From contig OZ024759.1 of the NCBI GenBank assembly GCA_964016885.1, positions 1,439,001-1,503,000 of the forward strand: a DNA stretch of 64,000 nucleotides, read 5' to 3'. Origin of the DNA: Eledone cirrhosa (taxonomy: Eukaryota; Mollusca; Cephalopoda; Octopoda; Eledonidae). The position numbers and the translations under genes are program-made. The notes under the pieces were generated by a model that saw nothing but the letters and a program-made list of their open reading frames with translations, was not told the origin of the DNA and did not search any database. Below are positions 40,131 to 53,769 of the stretch, in pieces. Every line of letters starts with the position of its first letter. Positions within the stretch are counted from its first letter, which is position 1.

Positions 40131-41050
40131 AGTAACATGACAAAGTCTATATTAGTAACATGACACAGTCTATATTAGTAACATGACAAAGTCTATATTA
40201 GTAGCATGACAAAGTCTATATTAGTAACATGACACAGTCTATATTAGTAACATGACAAAGTCTATATTAGTAACATGACAAAGTCTATATTAGTAACATG
40301 ACAAAGTCTATATTAGTAACATGACAAAGTCTATATTAGTAACATGACACAGTCTATATTAGTAACTTGACAGTCTATATTAGTAGCATGACAAAGTCTA
40401 TATTAGTAACATGACAAAGTCTATATTAGTAACATGACACAGTCTATATTAGTAACATGACACAGTCTATATTAGTAACATGACAGTCTATATTAGTAAC
40501 ATGACAAAGTCTATATTAGTAACATGGCAAAGTCTATGTTAGTAACATGACAAAGTCTATATTAGTAACATGACAAAGTCTATATTAGTAACATGCCAAA
40601 GTCTATATTAGTAGCATGACAAAGTCTATATTAGTAGCATGACACAGTCTATATTAGTAACATGACAAAGTCTATATTAGTAACATGACACAGTCTATAT
40701 TAGTAACATGACAGTCTATATTAGTAACATGACAAAGTCTATATTAGTAACATGACAAAGTCTATATTAGTAACATGACACAGTCTATATTAGTAACATG
40801 ACAGTCTATATTAGTAACATGACAAAGTCTATATTAGTAACATGACAAAGTCTATATTAGTAACATGACAAAGTCTATATTAGTAACATGACAAAGTCTA
40901 TATTAGTAGCATGACACAGTCTATATTAGTAACATGACAAAGTCTATATTAGTAACATGACAAAGTCTATATTAGTAGCATGACACAGTCTATATTAGTA
41001 ACATGACAAAGTCTATATTAGTAACATGACAGTCTATATTAGTAACATGA
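40131..41050. repeat. Type I arm, shortened
   Basis: It carries ACAGT with GTAGC (preceded by AACTTGAC near 40369), GGCAAAGTCTATGTT near 40530 and GCCAAAG. It then passes into a segment normally found inside the core (GGCACAGTTT, GGCAGT) without any ACACTGT or ACACCGTC. The core's first third and the end of the arm are missing here. Confidence 0.78.
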
Positions 41051-41520
41051 CACAGTCTATATTAGTAACATGACAAAGTCTATATTAGTAACATGACACA
41101 GTCTATATTAGTTAAATGACACAGTCTATATTAGTAACATGGCACAGTTTATATTAGTAACATGACAAAGTCTATATTAGTAACATGACAAAGTCTATAT
41201 TAGTAACATGGCAGTCTATATTAGTAACATGACAAAGTCTATATTAGTAACATGACAAAGTCTATATTAGTAACATGACAGTCTATATTAGTAACATGAC
41301 ACAGTCTATATTAGTAACATGACAAAGTCTATATTAGTAACATGACACAGTCTATATTAGTAACATGACACAGTCTATATTAGTAACATGGCACAGTTTA
41401 TATTAGTAACATGACAAAGTCTATATTAGTAACATGACAAAGTCTATATTAGTAACATGGCAGTCTATATTAGTAACATGACAAAGTCTATATTAGTAAC
41501 ATGACACAGTCTATATTAGT
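41050..41520. repeat. 249-bp local tandem duplication
   Basis: The group with GGCACAGTTT, two ACAAAGT units, GGCAGT and ACAAAGT occurs twice; the GG of GGCACAGTTT is at 41141 and 41390, 249 bp apart. This equals nine 23-bp and two 21-bp units. A private unit reads GTTAAATGACACAG near 41111 in the first copy only. Confidence 0.85.
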
Positions 41521-41532
41521 AACATGACAAAG

Positions 41533-42053
41533 ACTCTATTAGTAACATGACAAATTCTATATTAGTAACATGACAGTCTATATTAGTAACATGACAAAAT
41601 CTATATTAGTAACATGACAGTCTATATTAGTAACATGACAAAGTCTATATTAGTAACATGACAGTCTATATTGTACCATGACACAGTCTATATTAGTAAC
41701 ATGACATAGTCTATATTAGTAACATGACAAAGTCTATATTAGTAACATGACAGTCTATATTGTAAAATGACACAGTCTATATTAGTAACATGACACAGTC
41801 TATATTAGTAACATGACAGTCTATATTAGTAACATGACACAGTCTATATTAGTAACATGACACAGTCTATATTAGTTACATGACAGTCTATATTAGTAGC
41901 ATGGCAATGTCTATATTAGTAACATGACACAGTCTATATTAGTAACAAGACTTAGTCTATATTAGTAACATGACAGTCTATATTAGTAGCATGACAAAGT
42001 CTATATTAGTAACATGACAAAGTCTATATTAGTAACATGACACAGTCTATCTT
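41533..42053. repeat. Right half of HOR core, 2 bp shorter
   Basis: ACTCT 41533 and CAAGACTT 41946 are 413 bp apart. TATCTT at 42048 is 102 bp further on, not 104, because the ACATAGT unit after AACAAGACTTAG is ACAGT here. No ACACCGTC lies 526 bp upstream. A TTACATGAC change lies near 41877. Confidence 0.88.
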
Positions 42054-43071
42054 AGTAACATGACAAAGTCTATATTAGTAACATGACACAGTCTATATTA
42101 GTAACATGACAAAGTCTATATTAGTAGCATGACAAAGTCTATATTAGTAACATGACACAGTCTATATTAGTAACATGACAAAGTCTATATTAGTAACATG
42201 ACAAAGTCTATATTAGTAACATGACAAAGTCTATATTAGTAACATGACAAAGTCTATATTAGTAACATGACACAGTCTATATTAGTAACATGACACAGTC
42301 TATATTAGTAACATGACAAAGTCTATATTAGTAACATGACAAAGTCTATATTAGTAACATGACAGTCTATATTAGTAACATGACAAAGTCTATATTAGTA
42401 ACATGACACAGTCTATATTAGTAACATGACAAAGTCTCTATTAGTAACATGACAAAGTCTATATTAGTAACATGACAGTCTATATTAGTAACATGACAAA
42501 GTCTCTATTAGTAACATGACAAAGTCTATATTAGTAACATGACAGTCTATATTAGTAACATGACACAGTCTATATTAGTATCATGACAAAGTCTATATTA
42601 GTAACATGACAAAGTCTATATTAGTAACATGACAAAGTCTATATTAGTAACATGACACAGTCTATATTAGTAACATGACACAGTCTATATTAGTAACATC
42701 ACACAGTCTATATTAGTAACATGACAAAGTCTATATTAGTAACATGGCAAAGTCTATATTAGTAACATGACAAAGTCTATATTAGTAACATGACAAGGCC
42801 TATATTAGTAACATGACAAAGTCTATATTAGTAACATGACACTGTCTATATTAGTAACTTGACAAAGTCTATATTAGTAACATGACACAGTCTATATTAG
42901 TAACATGACACAGTCTATATTAGTAACATGACAAAGTCTATATTAGTAGCATGACAAAGTCTATATTAGTAACATGACAAAGTCTATATTAGTAACATGA
43001 CACAGTCTATGTTAGTAACATGACAAAGTCTATATTAGTAACATGACAAAGTCTATATTAGTAACATGACA
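42054..43071. repeat. Type II arm, left of duplication 4
   Basis: It has two AAAGTCTCTATT units near 42430 and 42500, ATCACACAG, GGCAAAG, ACAAGGCCT and ACACTGT (CTG 42842). One unit reads GTATCATG near 42577. It runs to the left end of the 7.85-kb duplication. Confidence 0.78.
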
Positions 43072-43339
43072 CAGTCTATATTAGTAACATGACAAAGTCT
43101 ATATTAGTAGCATGACACAGTCTATATTAGTAACATGACAAAGTCTATATTAGTAACATGACAAAGTCTATATTAGTAGCATGACACAGTCTATATTAGT
43201 AACATGACAAAGTCTATATTAGTAACATGACACAGTCTATATTAGTAACATGACAAAGTCTATATTAGTAACATGACAAAGTCTATATTAGTAACATGAC
43301 ACAGTCTATATTAGTAACATGACAAAGTCTATATTAGTA

Positions 43340-43990
43340 ACATGACACTGTCTATATTAGTAACTTGACAAAGTCTATATTAGTAACATGACACAGTCTA
43401 TATTAGTAACATGACAGTCTATATTAGTAACTTGACAAAGTCTATATTAGTAACATGACACAGTCTATATTAGTAACATGACACAGTCTATATTAGTAAC
43501 ATGACAAAGTCTATATTAGTAGCATGACAAAGTCTATATTTGTAACATGACAAAGTCTATATTAGTAACATGACACAGTCTATGTTAGTAACATGACACA
43601 GTCTATATTAGTAACATGACAAAGTCTATATTAGTAGCATGACACAGTCTATATTAGTAACATGACAAAGTCTATATTAGTAACATGACAAAGTCTATAT
43701 TAGTAGCATGACACAGTCTATATTAGTAACATGACAAAGTCTATATTAGTAACATGACACAGTCTATATTAGTAACATGACAAAGTCTATATTAGTAACA
43801 TGACAAAGTCTATATTAGTAACATGACACAGTCTATATTAGTAACATGACAAAGTCTATATTAGTAACATGACACTGTCTATATTAGTAACTTGACAAAG
43901 TCTATATTAGTAACATGACACAGTCTATATTAGTAACATGACAGTCTATATTAGTAACTTGACAAAGTCTATATTAGTAACATGACACAA
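43340..43990. repeat. 527-bp local duplication, earlier than duplication 4
   Basis: The ACACTGT/AACTTGAC group occurs at CTG 43348 and again at 43875, 527 bp apart. Both are followed by a short unit ending AACTTGAC and later by a TATATTTGTAAC unit. The same pair at the same spacing is in copy B (51200 and 51727), so this duplication came before the 7.85-kb one. Confidence 0.85.
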
Positions 43991-44756
43991 TCTATATTAG
44001 TAACATGACACAGTCTATATTAGTAACATGACAAAGTCTATATTAGTAGCATGACAAAGTCTATATTTGTAACATGACAAAGTCTATATTAGTAACATGA
44101 CACAGTCTATGTTAGTAACATGACAAAGTCTATATTAGTAACATGACAAAGTCTATATTAGTAACATGACACAGTCTATATTAGTAACATGACAAAGTCT
44201 ATATTAGTAGCATGACAAAGTCTATATTAGTAACATGACAGTCTATATTAGTAACATGACAAAGTCTATATTAGTAACATGACAGTCTATATTGTAACAT
44301 GATACAGTCTATATTAGTAACATGACACAGTTTATATTAGTAACATGACATAGTCTATATTAGTAACATGACAAAGTCTATATTAGTAACATGACAGTCT
44401 ATATTGTAACATGACACAGTCTATATTAGTAACATGACACAGTCTATATTAGTAACATGACAGTCTATATTAGTAACATGACAAAGTCTATATTAGTAGC
44501 ATGACACACTCTATATTAGTAACATGACAAAGTCTATATTAGTAACATGACAAAGTCTATATTAGTAACATGACACAGTCTATATTAGTAACATGACACA
44601 GTCTATATTAGTAACATGACAAAGTCTATATTAGTAGCATGACAATGTCTATATTAGTAACATGACACAGTCTATATTAGTAACATGACAAAGTCTATAT
44701 TAGTAGCATGACAACGTCTATATTAGTAACATGACAAAGTCTATATTAGTAACATG

Positions 44757-45917
44757 ACAGTCTATATTAGTAACATGACAGTCTATATTAGTAAAATGAC
44801 AGTCCATATTAGTAGCATGACAAAGTCTATATTAGTAACATGACAACGTCTATATTAGTAACATGACACCGTCTATATTAGTAACATGACACAGTCTATA
44901 TTAGTAACATCACACAGTCTATATTAATAACATGACAAAGTCTATATTAGTAACATGGCAAAGTCTATATTAGTAACATGACAAAGTCTATATTAGTAAC
45001 ATGACAAGGCCTATATTAGTAATATGACACAGTCTATATTAGTAACATGACAAAATCTATATTAGTAACATGACAGTCTATATTAGTAACATGACAAAGT
45101 CTATATTAGTAACATGACAAAGTCTATATTAGTAACATGACAGTCTATATTAGTAACATGACACAGTCTATATTAGTAACATGACAAAGTCTATATTAGT
45201 AACATGACACAGTCTATATTAGTAACATGACACAGTCTATATTAGTAACATGACACAGTTTATATTAGTAACATGACAAAGTCTATATTAGTAACATGAC
45301 AAAGTCTATATTAGTAACATGGCAGTCTATATTAGTAACATGACAAAGTCTATATTAGTAACATGACACAGTCTATATTAGTAACATGACAAAGACTCTC
45401 TTAGTAACATGACAAATTCTATATTAGTAACATGACAGTCTATATTAGTAACATGACAAAATCTATATTAGTAACATGACAGTCTATATTAGTAACATGA
45501 CAAAGTCTATATTAGTAACATGACAGTCTATATTGTACCATGACACAGTCTATATTAGTAACATGACATAGTCTATATTAGTAACATGACAAAGTTTATA
45601 TTAGTAACATGACAGTCTATATTGTAAAATGACACAGTCTATATTAGTAACATGACACAGTCTATATTAGTAACATGACAGTCTATATTAGTAACATGAC
45701 ACAGTCTATATTAGTAACATGACACAGTCTATATTAGTAACATGACAGTCTATATTAGTAGCATGGCAATGTCTATATTAGTAACATGACACAGTCTATA
45801 TTAGTAACAAGACTTAGTCTATATTAGTAACATGACATAGTCTATATTAGTAGCATGACAAAGTCTATATTAGTAACATGACAAAGTCTATATTAGTAAC
45901 ATGACACAGTCTATCTT
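44757..45917. repeat. HOR core copy 6
   Basis: CCG 44869, ACTCT 45395, CAAGACTT 45808, TATCTT 45912. Private changes shared with its copy at 52609 include AAAGACTCTCTTAG, ACAACGTC just before ACACCGTC, and TATTAATAAC after ATCACACAG. Confidence 0.9.
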
Positions 45918-47406
45918 AGTAACATGACAAAGTCTATATTAGTAACATGACACAGTCTATATTAGTAACATGACAAAGTCTATATTAGTAGCATGACAAA
46001 GTCTATATTAGTAACATGACACAGTCTATATTAGTAACATGACAAAGTCTATATTAGTAACATGACAAAGTCTATATTAGTAACATGACAAAGTCTATAT
46101 TAGTAACATGACAAAGTCTATATTAGTAACATGACACAGTCTATATTAGTACCATGACAGTCTATATTAGTAGCATGACAAAGTCTATATTAGTAACATG
46201 ACAAAGTCTATATTAGTAACATGACACAGTCTATATTAGTAACATGACACAGTCTATATTAGTAACATGACAGTCTATATTAGTAACATGACAAAGTCTA
46301 TATTAGTAACATGGCAAAGTCTATATTAGTAACATGACAGTCTATATTAGTAGCATGGCAATGTCTATATTAGTAACATGACAAAGTCTATATTAGTAAC
46401 ATGACAAAGTCTATATTAGTAACATGCCAAAGTCTATATTAGTAGCATGACAAAGTCTATATTAGTAGCATGACACAGTCTATTTTAGTAACATGACAAA
46501 GTCTATATTAGTAACATGACACAGTCTATATTAGTAACATGACAGTCTATATTAGTAACATGACAAAGTCTATATTAGTAACATGACAAAGTCTATATTA
46601 GTAACATGACACAGTCTATATTAGTAACATGACAGTCTATATTAGTAACATGACAAAGTCTATATTAGTAACATGACAAAGTCTATATTAGTAACATGAC
46701 AAAGTCTATATTAGTAACATGACAAAGTCTATATTAGTAGCATGACACAGTCTATATTAGTAACATGACAAAGTCTATATTAGTAACATGACAAAGTCTA
46801 TATTAGTAGCATGACACAGTCTATATTAGTAACATGACAAAGTCTATATTAGTAACATGACACAGTCTATATTAGTAACATGACAAAGTCTATATTAGTA
46901 ACATGACAAAGTCTATATTAGTAACATGACACAGTCTATATTAGTAACATGACAAAGTCTATATTAGTAACATGACACTGTCTATATTAGTAACTTGACA
47001 AAGTCTATATTAGTAACATGACACAGTCTATATTAGTAACATGACAGTCTATATTAGTAACATGACAAAGTCTATATTAGTAGCATGACACAGTCTATAT
47101 TAGTAACATGACAAAGTCTATATTAGTAACATGACACAGTCTATATTAGTAACATGACAAAGTCTATATTAGTAGCATGACAAAGTCTATATTAGTAACA
47201 TGACACAGTCTATATTAGTAACATGACAAAGTCTATATTAGTAGCATGACAACGTCTATATTAGTAACATGACAAAGTCTATATTAGTAACATGACAGTC
47301 TATATTACTAACATGACAGTCTATATTAGTAAAATGACAGTCCATATTAGTAGCATGACAAAGTCTATATTAGTAACATGACAAAGTCTATATTAGTAAC
47401 ATGACA
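45918..47406. repeat. Type I arm with transplanted GGCAATG unit (1,489 bp)
   Basis: Where other type I arms carry GGCAAAGTCTATGTT, this one has GGCAAAGTCTATATT, then an ACAGT unit ending GTAGC and a GGCAATG unit (near 46355). Those last two belong to the core. The arm also has GTACCATG near 46150 and a TATTTTAG unit near 46483. The patch looks like gene conversion or a double exchange (inference). Confidence 0.82.
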
Positions 47407-48455
47407 CCGTCTATATTAGTAACATGACACAGTCTATATTAGTAACATCACACAGTCTATATTAGTAACATGACAAAGTCTATATTAGTAACATGGCAAA
47501 GTCTATATTAGTAACATAACAAAGTCTATATTAGTAACATGACAAGGCCTATATTAGTAATATGACACAGTCTATATTAGTAACATGACAAAGTCTATAT
47601 TAGTAACATGACAGTCTATATTAGTAACATGACAAAGTCTATATTAGTAACATGACAAAGTCTATATTAGTAACATGACAGTCTATATTAGTAACATGAC
47701 ACAGTCTATATTAGTAACATGACAAAGTCTATATTAGTAACATGACACAGTCTATATTAGTAACATGACACAGTCTATATTAGTAACATGGCAGAGTTTA
47801 TATTAGTAACATGACAAAGTCTATATTAGTAACATGACAAAGTCTATATTAGTAACATGGCAGTCTATATTAGTAACATGACAAAGTCTATATTAGTAAC
47901 ATGACACAGTCTATATTAGTAACATGACAAAGACTCTATTAGTAACATGACAAATTCTATATTAGTAACATGACAGTCTATATTAGTAACATGACAAAAT
48001 CTATATTAGTAACATGACAGTCTATATTAGTAACATGACAAAGTCTATATTAGTAACATGACAGTCTATATTGTACCATGACACAGTCTATATTAGTAAC
48101 ATGACATAGTCTATATTAGTAACATGACAAAGTCTATATTAGTAACATGACAGTCTATATTGTAAAATGACACAGTCTATATTAGTAACATGACACAGTC
48201 TATATTAGTAACATGACAGTCTATATTAGTAACATGACACAGTCTATATTAGTAACATGACACAGTCTATATTAGTAACATGACAGTCTATATTAGTAGC
48301 ATGGCAATGTCTATATTAGTAACATGACACAGTCTATATTAGTAACAAGACTTAGTCTATATTAGTAACATGACATAGTCTATATTAGTAGCATGACAAA
48401 GTCTATATTAGTAACATGACAAAGTCTATATTAGTAACATGACACAGTCTATCTT
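47295..48455. repeat. HOR core copy 7
   Basis: CCG 47407, ACTCT 47933, CAAGACTT 48346, TATCTT 48450, reference spacings. One private unit reads GCAGAGTTT near 47791 where its sister at 55.67 kb has GCACAGTTT. Confidence 0.9.
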
Positions 48456-50200
48456 AGTAACATGACAAAGTCTATATTAGTAACATGACACAGTCTATAT
48501 TAGTAACATGACAAAGTCTATATTAGTAGCATGACAAAGTCTATATTAGTAACATGACACAGTCTATATTAGTAACATGACAAAGTCTATATTAGTAACA
48601 TGACAAAGTCTATATTAGTAACATGACAAAGTCTATATTAGTAACATGACAAAGTCTATATTAGTAACATGACACAGTCTATATTAGTAACATGACACAG
48701 TCTATATTAGTAACATGACAAAGTCTATATTAGTAACATGACAAAGTCTATATTAGTAACATGACAGTCTATATTAGTAACATGACAAAGTCTATATTAG
48801 TAACATGACACAGTCTATATTAGTAACATGACAAAGTCTCTATTAGTAACATGACAAAGTCTATATTAGTAACATGACAGTCTATATTAGTAACATGACA
48901 AAGTCTCTATTAGTAACATGACAAAGTCTATATTAGTAACATGACAGTCTATATTAGTAACATGACACAGTCTATATTAGTAACATGACAAAGTCTATAT
49001 TAGTAACATGACAAAGTCTATATTAGTAACATGACAAAGTCTATATTAGTAACATGACACAGTCTATATTAGTAACATGACACAGTCTATATTAGTAACA
49101 TCACACAGTCTATATTAGTAACATGACAAAGTCTATATTAGTAACATGGCAAAGTCTATATTAGTAACATGACAAGGCCTATATTAGTAACATGACAAAG
49201 TCTATATTAGTAACATGACACTGTCTATATTAGTAACTTGACAAAGTCTATATTAGTAACATGACACAGTCTATATTAGTAACATGACACAGTCTATATT
49301 AGTAACATGACAAAGTCTATATTAGTAGCATGACAAAGTCTATATTAGTAACATGACAAAGTCTATATTAGTAACATGACACAGTCTATGTTAGTAACAT
49401 GACAAAGTCTATATTAGTAACATGACAAAGTCTATATTAGTAACATGACACAGTCTATATTAGTAACATGACAAAGTCTATATTAGTAGCATGACACAGT
49501 CTATATTAGTAACATGACAAAGTCTATATTAGTAACATGACAAAGTCTATATTAGTAGCATGACACAGTCTATATTAGTAACATGACAAAGTCTATATTA
49601 GTAACATGACACAGTCTATATTAGTAACATGACAAAGTCTATATTAGTAACATGACAAAGTCTATATTAGTAACATGACACGACTATATTAGTAACATGA
49701 CAAAGTCTATATTAGTAACATGACACTGTCTATATTAGTAACTTGACAAAGTCTATATTAGTAACATGACACAGTCTATATTAGTAACATGACAGTCTAT
49801 ATTAGTAACATGACAAAGTCTATATTAGTAGCATGACACAGTCTATATTAGTAACATGACAAAGTCTATATTAGTAACATGACAAAGTCTATATTAGTAA
49901 CATGACACAGTCTATATTAGTAACATGACACAGTCTATATTAGTAACATGACAAAGTCTATATTAGTAGCATGACAAAGTCTATATTAGTAACATGACAC
50001 AGTCTATATTAGTAACATGACAAAGTCTATATTAGTAGCATGACAACGTCTATATTGGTAACATGACAAAGTCTATATTAGTAACATGACAGTCTATATT
50101 AGTAACATGACAGTCTATATTAGTAAAATGACAGTCCATATTAGTAGCATGACAAAGTCTATATTAGTAACATGACAAAGTCTATATTAGTAACATGACA
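48456..50200. repeat. Type II arm (1,745 bp)
   Basis: It has two AAAGTCTCTATT units near 48834 and 48901, ATCACACAG, GGCAAAG, ACAAGGCCT, ACACTGT/AACTTGAC twice, a 22-bp unit with head ACACGACT (CGACT at 49681) and ATTGGTAAC near 50054. The copy at 56331-58075 has the same length. Confidence 0.85.
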
Positions 50201-50943
50201 CCGTCTATATTAGTAACATGACACAGTCTATATTAGTAACATCACACAGTCTATATTAGTAACATGACAAAGTCTATATTAGTAACATGGCAAAGTCTAT
50301 ATTAGTAACATAACAAAGTCTATATTAGTAACATGACAAGGCCTATATTAGTAATATGACACAGTCTATATTAGTAACATGACAAAGTCTATATTAGTAA
50401 CATGACAGTCTATATTAGTAACATGACAAAGTCTATATTAGTAACATGACAAAGTCTATATTAGTAACATGACAGTCTATATTAGTAACATGACACAGTC
50501 TATATTAGTAACATGACAAAGTCTATATTAGTAACATGACACAGTCTATATTAGTAACATGACACAGTCTATATTAGTAACATGGCACAGTTTATATTAG
50601 TAACATGACAAAGTCTATATTAGTAACATGACAAAGTCTATATTAGTAACATGGCAGTCTATATTAGTAACATGACAAAGTCTATATTAGTAACATGACA
50701 CAGTCTATATTAGTAACATGACAAAGACTCTATTAGTAACATGACAAATTCTATATTAGTAACATGACAGTCTATATTAGTAACATGACAAAATCTATAT
50801 TAGTAACATGACAGTCTATATTAGTAACATGACAAAGTCTATATTAGTAACATGACAGTCTATATTGTACCATGACACAGTCTATATTAGTAACATGACA
50901 TAGTCTATATTAGTAACATGACAAAGTCTATATTAGTAACATG
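50089..50943. repeat. HOR core cut by the duplication 4 junction
   Basis: CCG 50201 and ACTCT 50727 keep the 526-bp spacing. The core runs through TATTGTACCATG, ACACAGT, ACATAGT and ACAAAGT. It then turns at 50920-50943 into the sequence found at 43072 onward. The complete version of this core is the copy at 57964. Confidence 0.88.
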
Positions 50944-52608
50944 ACAAAGTCTATATTAGTAGCATGACACAGTCTATATTAGTAACATGACAAAGTCTAT
51001 ATTAGTAACATGACAAAGTCTATATTAGTAGCATGACACAGTCTATATTAGTAACATGACAAAGTCTATATTAGTAACATGACACAGTCTATATTAGTAA
51101 CATGACAAAGTCTATATTAGTAACATGACAAAGTCTATATTAGTAACATGACACAGTCTATATTAGTAACATGACAAAGTCTATATTAGTAACATGACAC
51201 TGTCTATATTAGTAACTTGACAAAGTCTATATTAGTAACATGACACAGTCTATATTAGTAACATGACAGTCTATATTAGTAACTTGACAAAGTCTATATT
51301 AGTAACATGACACAGTCTATATTAGTAACATGACACAGTCTATATTAGTAACATGACAAAGTCTATATTAGTAGCATGACAAAGTCTATATTTGTAACAT
51401 GACAAAGTCTATATTAGTAACATGACACAGTCTATGTTAGTAACATGACACAGTCTATATTAGTAACATGACAAAGTCTATATTAGTAGCATGACACAGT
51501 CTATATTAGTAACATGACAAAGTCTATATTAGTAACATGACAAAGTCTATATTAGTAGCATGACACAGTCTATATTAGTAACATGACAAAGTCTATATTA
51601 GTAACATGACACAGTCTATATTAGTAACATGACAAAGTCTATATTAGTAACATGACAAAGTCTATATTAGTAACATGACACAGTCTATATTAGTAACATG
51701 ACAAAGTCTATATTAGTAACATGACACTGTCTATATTAGTAACTTGACAAAGTCTATATTAGTAACATGACACAGTCTATATTAGTAACATGACAGTCTA
51801 TATTAGTAACTTGACAAAGTCTATATTAGTAACATGACACAATCTATATTAGTAACATGACACAGTCTATATTAGTAACATGACAAAGTCTATATTAGTA
51901 GCATGACAAAGTCTATATTTGTAACATGACAAAGTCTATATTAGTAACATGACACAGTCTATGTTAGTAACATGACAAAGTCTATATTAGTAACATGACA
52001 AAGTCTATATTAGTAACATGACACAGTCTATATTAGTAACATGACAAAGTCTATATTAGTAGCATGACAAAGTCTATATTAGTAACATGACAGTCTATAT
52101 TAGTAACATGACAAAGTCTATATTAGTAACATGACAGTCTATATTGTAACATGATACAGTCTATATTAGTAACATGACACAGTTTATATTAGTAACATGA
52201 CATAGTCTATATTAGTAACATGACAAAGTCTATATTAGTAACATGACAGTCTATATTGTAACATGACACAGTCTATATTAGTAACATGACACAGTCTATA
52301 TTAGTAACATGACAGTCTATATTAGTAACATGACAAAGTCTATATTAGTAGCATGACACACTCTATATTAGTAACATGACAAAGTCTATATTAGTAACAT
52401 GACAAAGTCTATATTAGTAACATGACACAGTCTATATTAGTAACATGACACAGTCTATATTAGTAACATGACAAAGTCTATATTAGTAGCATGACAATGT
52501 CTATATTAGTAACATGACACAGTCTATATTAGTAACATGACAAAGTCTATATTAGTAGCATGACAACGTCTATATTAGTAACATGACAAAGTCTATATTA
52601 GTAACATG

Positions 52609-53769
52609 ACAGTCTATATTAGTAACATGACAGTCTATATTAGTAAAATGACAGTCCATATTAGTAGCATGACAAAGTCTATATTAGTAACATGACAACG
52701 TCTATATTAGTAACATGACACCGTCTATATTAGTAACATGACACAGTCTATATTAGTAACATCACACAGTCTATATTAATAACATGACAAAGTCTATATT
52801 AGTAACATGGCAAAGTCTATATTAGTAACATGACAAAGTCTATATTAGTAACATGACAAGGCCTATATTAGTAATATGACACAGTCTATATTAGTAACAT
52901 GACAAAATCTATATTAGTAACATGACAGTCTATATTAGTAACATGACAAAGTCTATATTAGTAACATGACAAAGTCTATATTAGTAACATGACAGTCTAT
53001 ATTAGTAACATGACACAGTCTATATTAGTAACATGACAAAGTCTATATTAGTAACATGACACAGTCTATATTAGTAACATGACACAGTCTATATTAGTAA
53101 CATGACACAGTTTATATTAGTAACATGACAAAGTCTATATTAGTAACATGACAAAGTCTATATTAGTAACATGGCAGTCTATATTAGTAACATGACAAAG
53201 TCTATATTAGTAACATGACACAGTCTATATTAGTAACATGACAAAGACTCTCTTAGTAACATGACAAATTCTATATTAGTAACATGACAGTCTATATTAG
53301 TAACATGACAAAATCTATATTAGTAACATGACAGTCTATATTAGTAACATGACAAAGTCTATATTAGTAACATGACAGTCTATATTGTACCATGACACAG
53401 TCTATATTAGTAACATGACATAGTCTATATTAGTAACATGACAAAGTTTATATTAGTAACATGACAGTCTATATTGTAAAATGACACAGTCTATATTAGT
53501 AACATGACACAGTCTATATTAGTAACATGACAGTCTATATTAGTAACATGACACAGTCTATATTAGTAACATGACACAGTCTATATTAGTAACATGACAG
53601 TCTATATTAGTAGCATGGCAATGTCTATATTAGTAACATGACACAGTCTATATTAGTAACAAGACTTAGTCTATATTAGTAACATGACATAGTCTATATT
53701 AGTAGCATGACAAAGTCTATATTAGTAACATGACAAAGTCTATATTAGTAACATGACACAGTCTATCTT
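52609..53769. repeat. HOR core copy 8
   Basis: CCG 52721, ACTCT 53247, CAAGACTT 53660, TATCTT 53764. It is the duplicate of core copy 6 with the same private units (AAAGACTCTCTTAG, ACAACGTC). Confidence 0.9.

Larger units (their letters stand above)
43072..50923. repeat. Large tandem duplication 4, copy A (7.85 kb)
   Basis: It repeats immediately to the right at 7,852 bp (CTG 43348/51200 and 43875/51727, ACACAATCT 43985/51837, GATACAG 44301/52153, CCG 44869/52721, CAAGACTT 45808/53660). From near 47135 the offset is 7,875 bp (CCG 47407/55282 and 50201/58076, CAAGACTT 48346/56221, ACACGACT 49681/57556). The change is exactly one 23-bp monomer: copy B has two ACACAGT units near 54985-55010 where copy A has one. 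Confidence 0.92.

Noticed and set aside
50920..50943. Calling the large duplications certain biological events
   Set aside because: They are clear in the given sequence, but in a pure satellite an assembler can also duplicate or collapse blocks. Without reads I cannot separate the two, so the biological reading is kept as inference.
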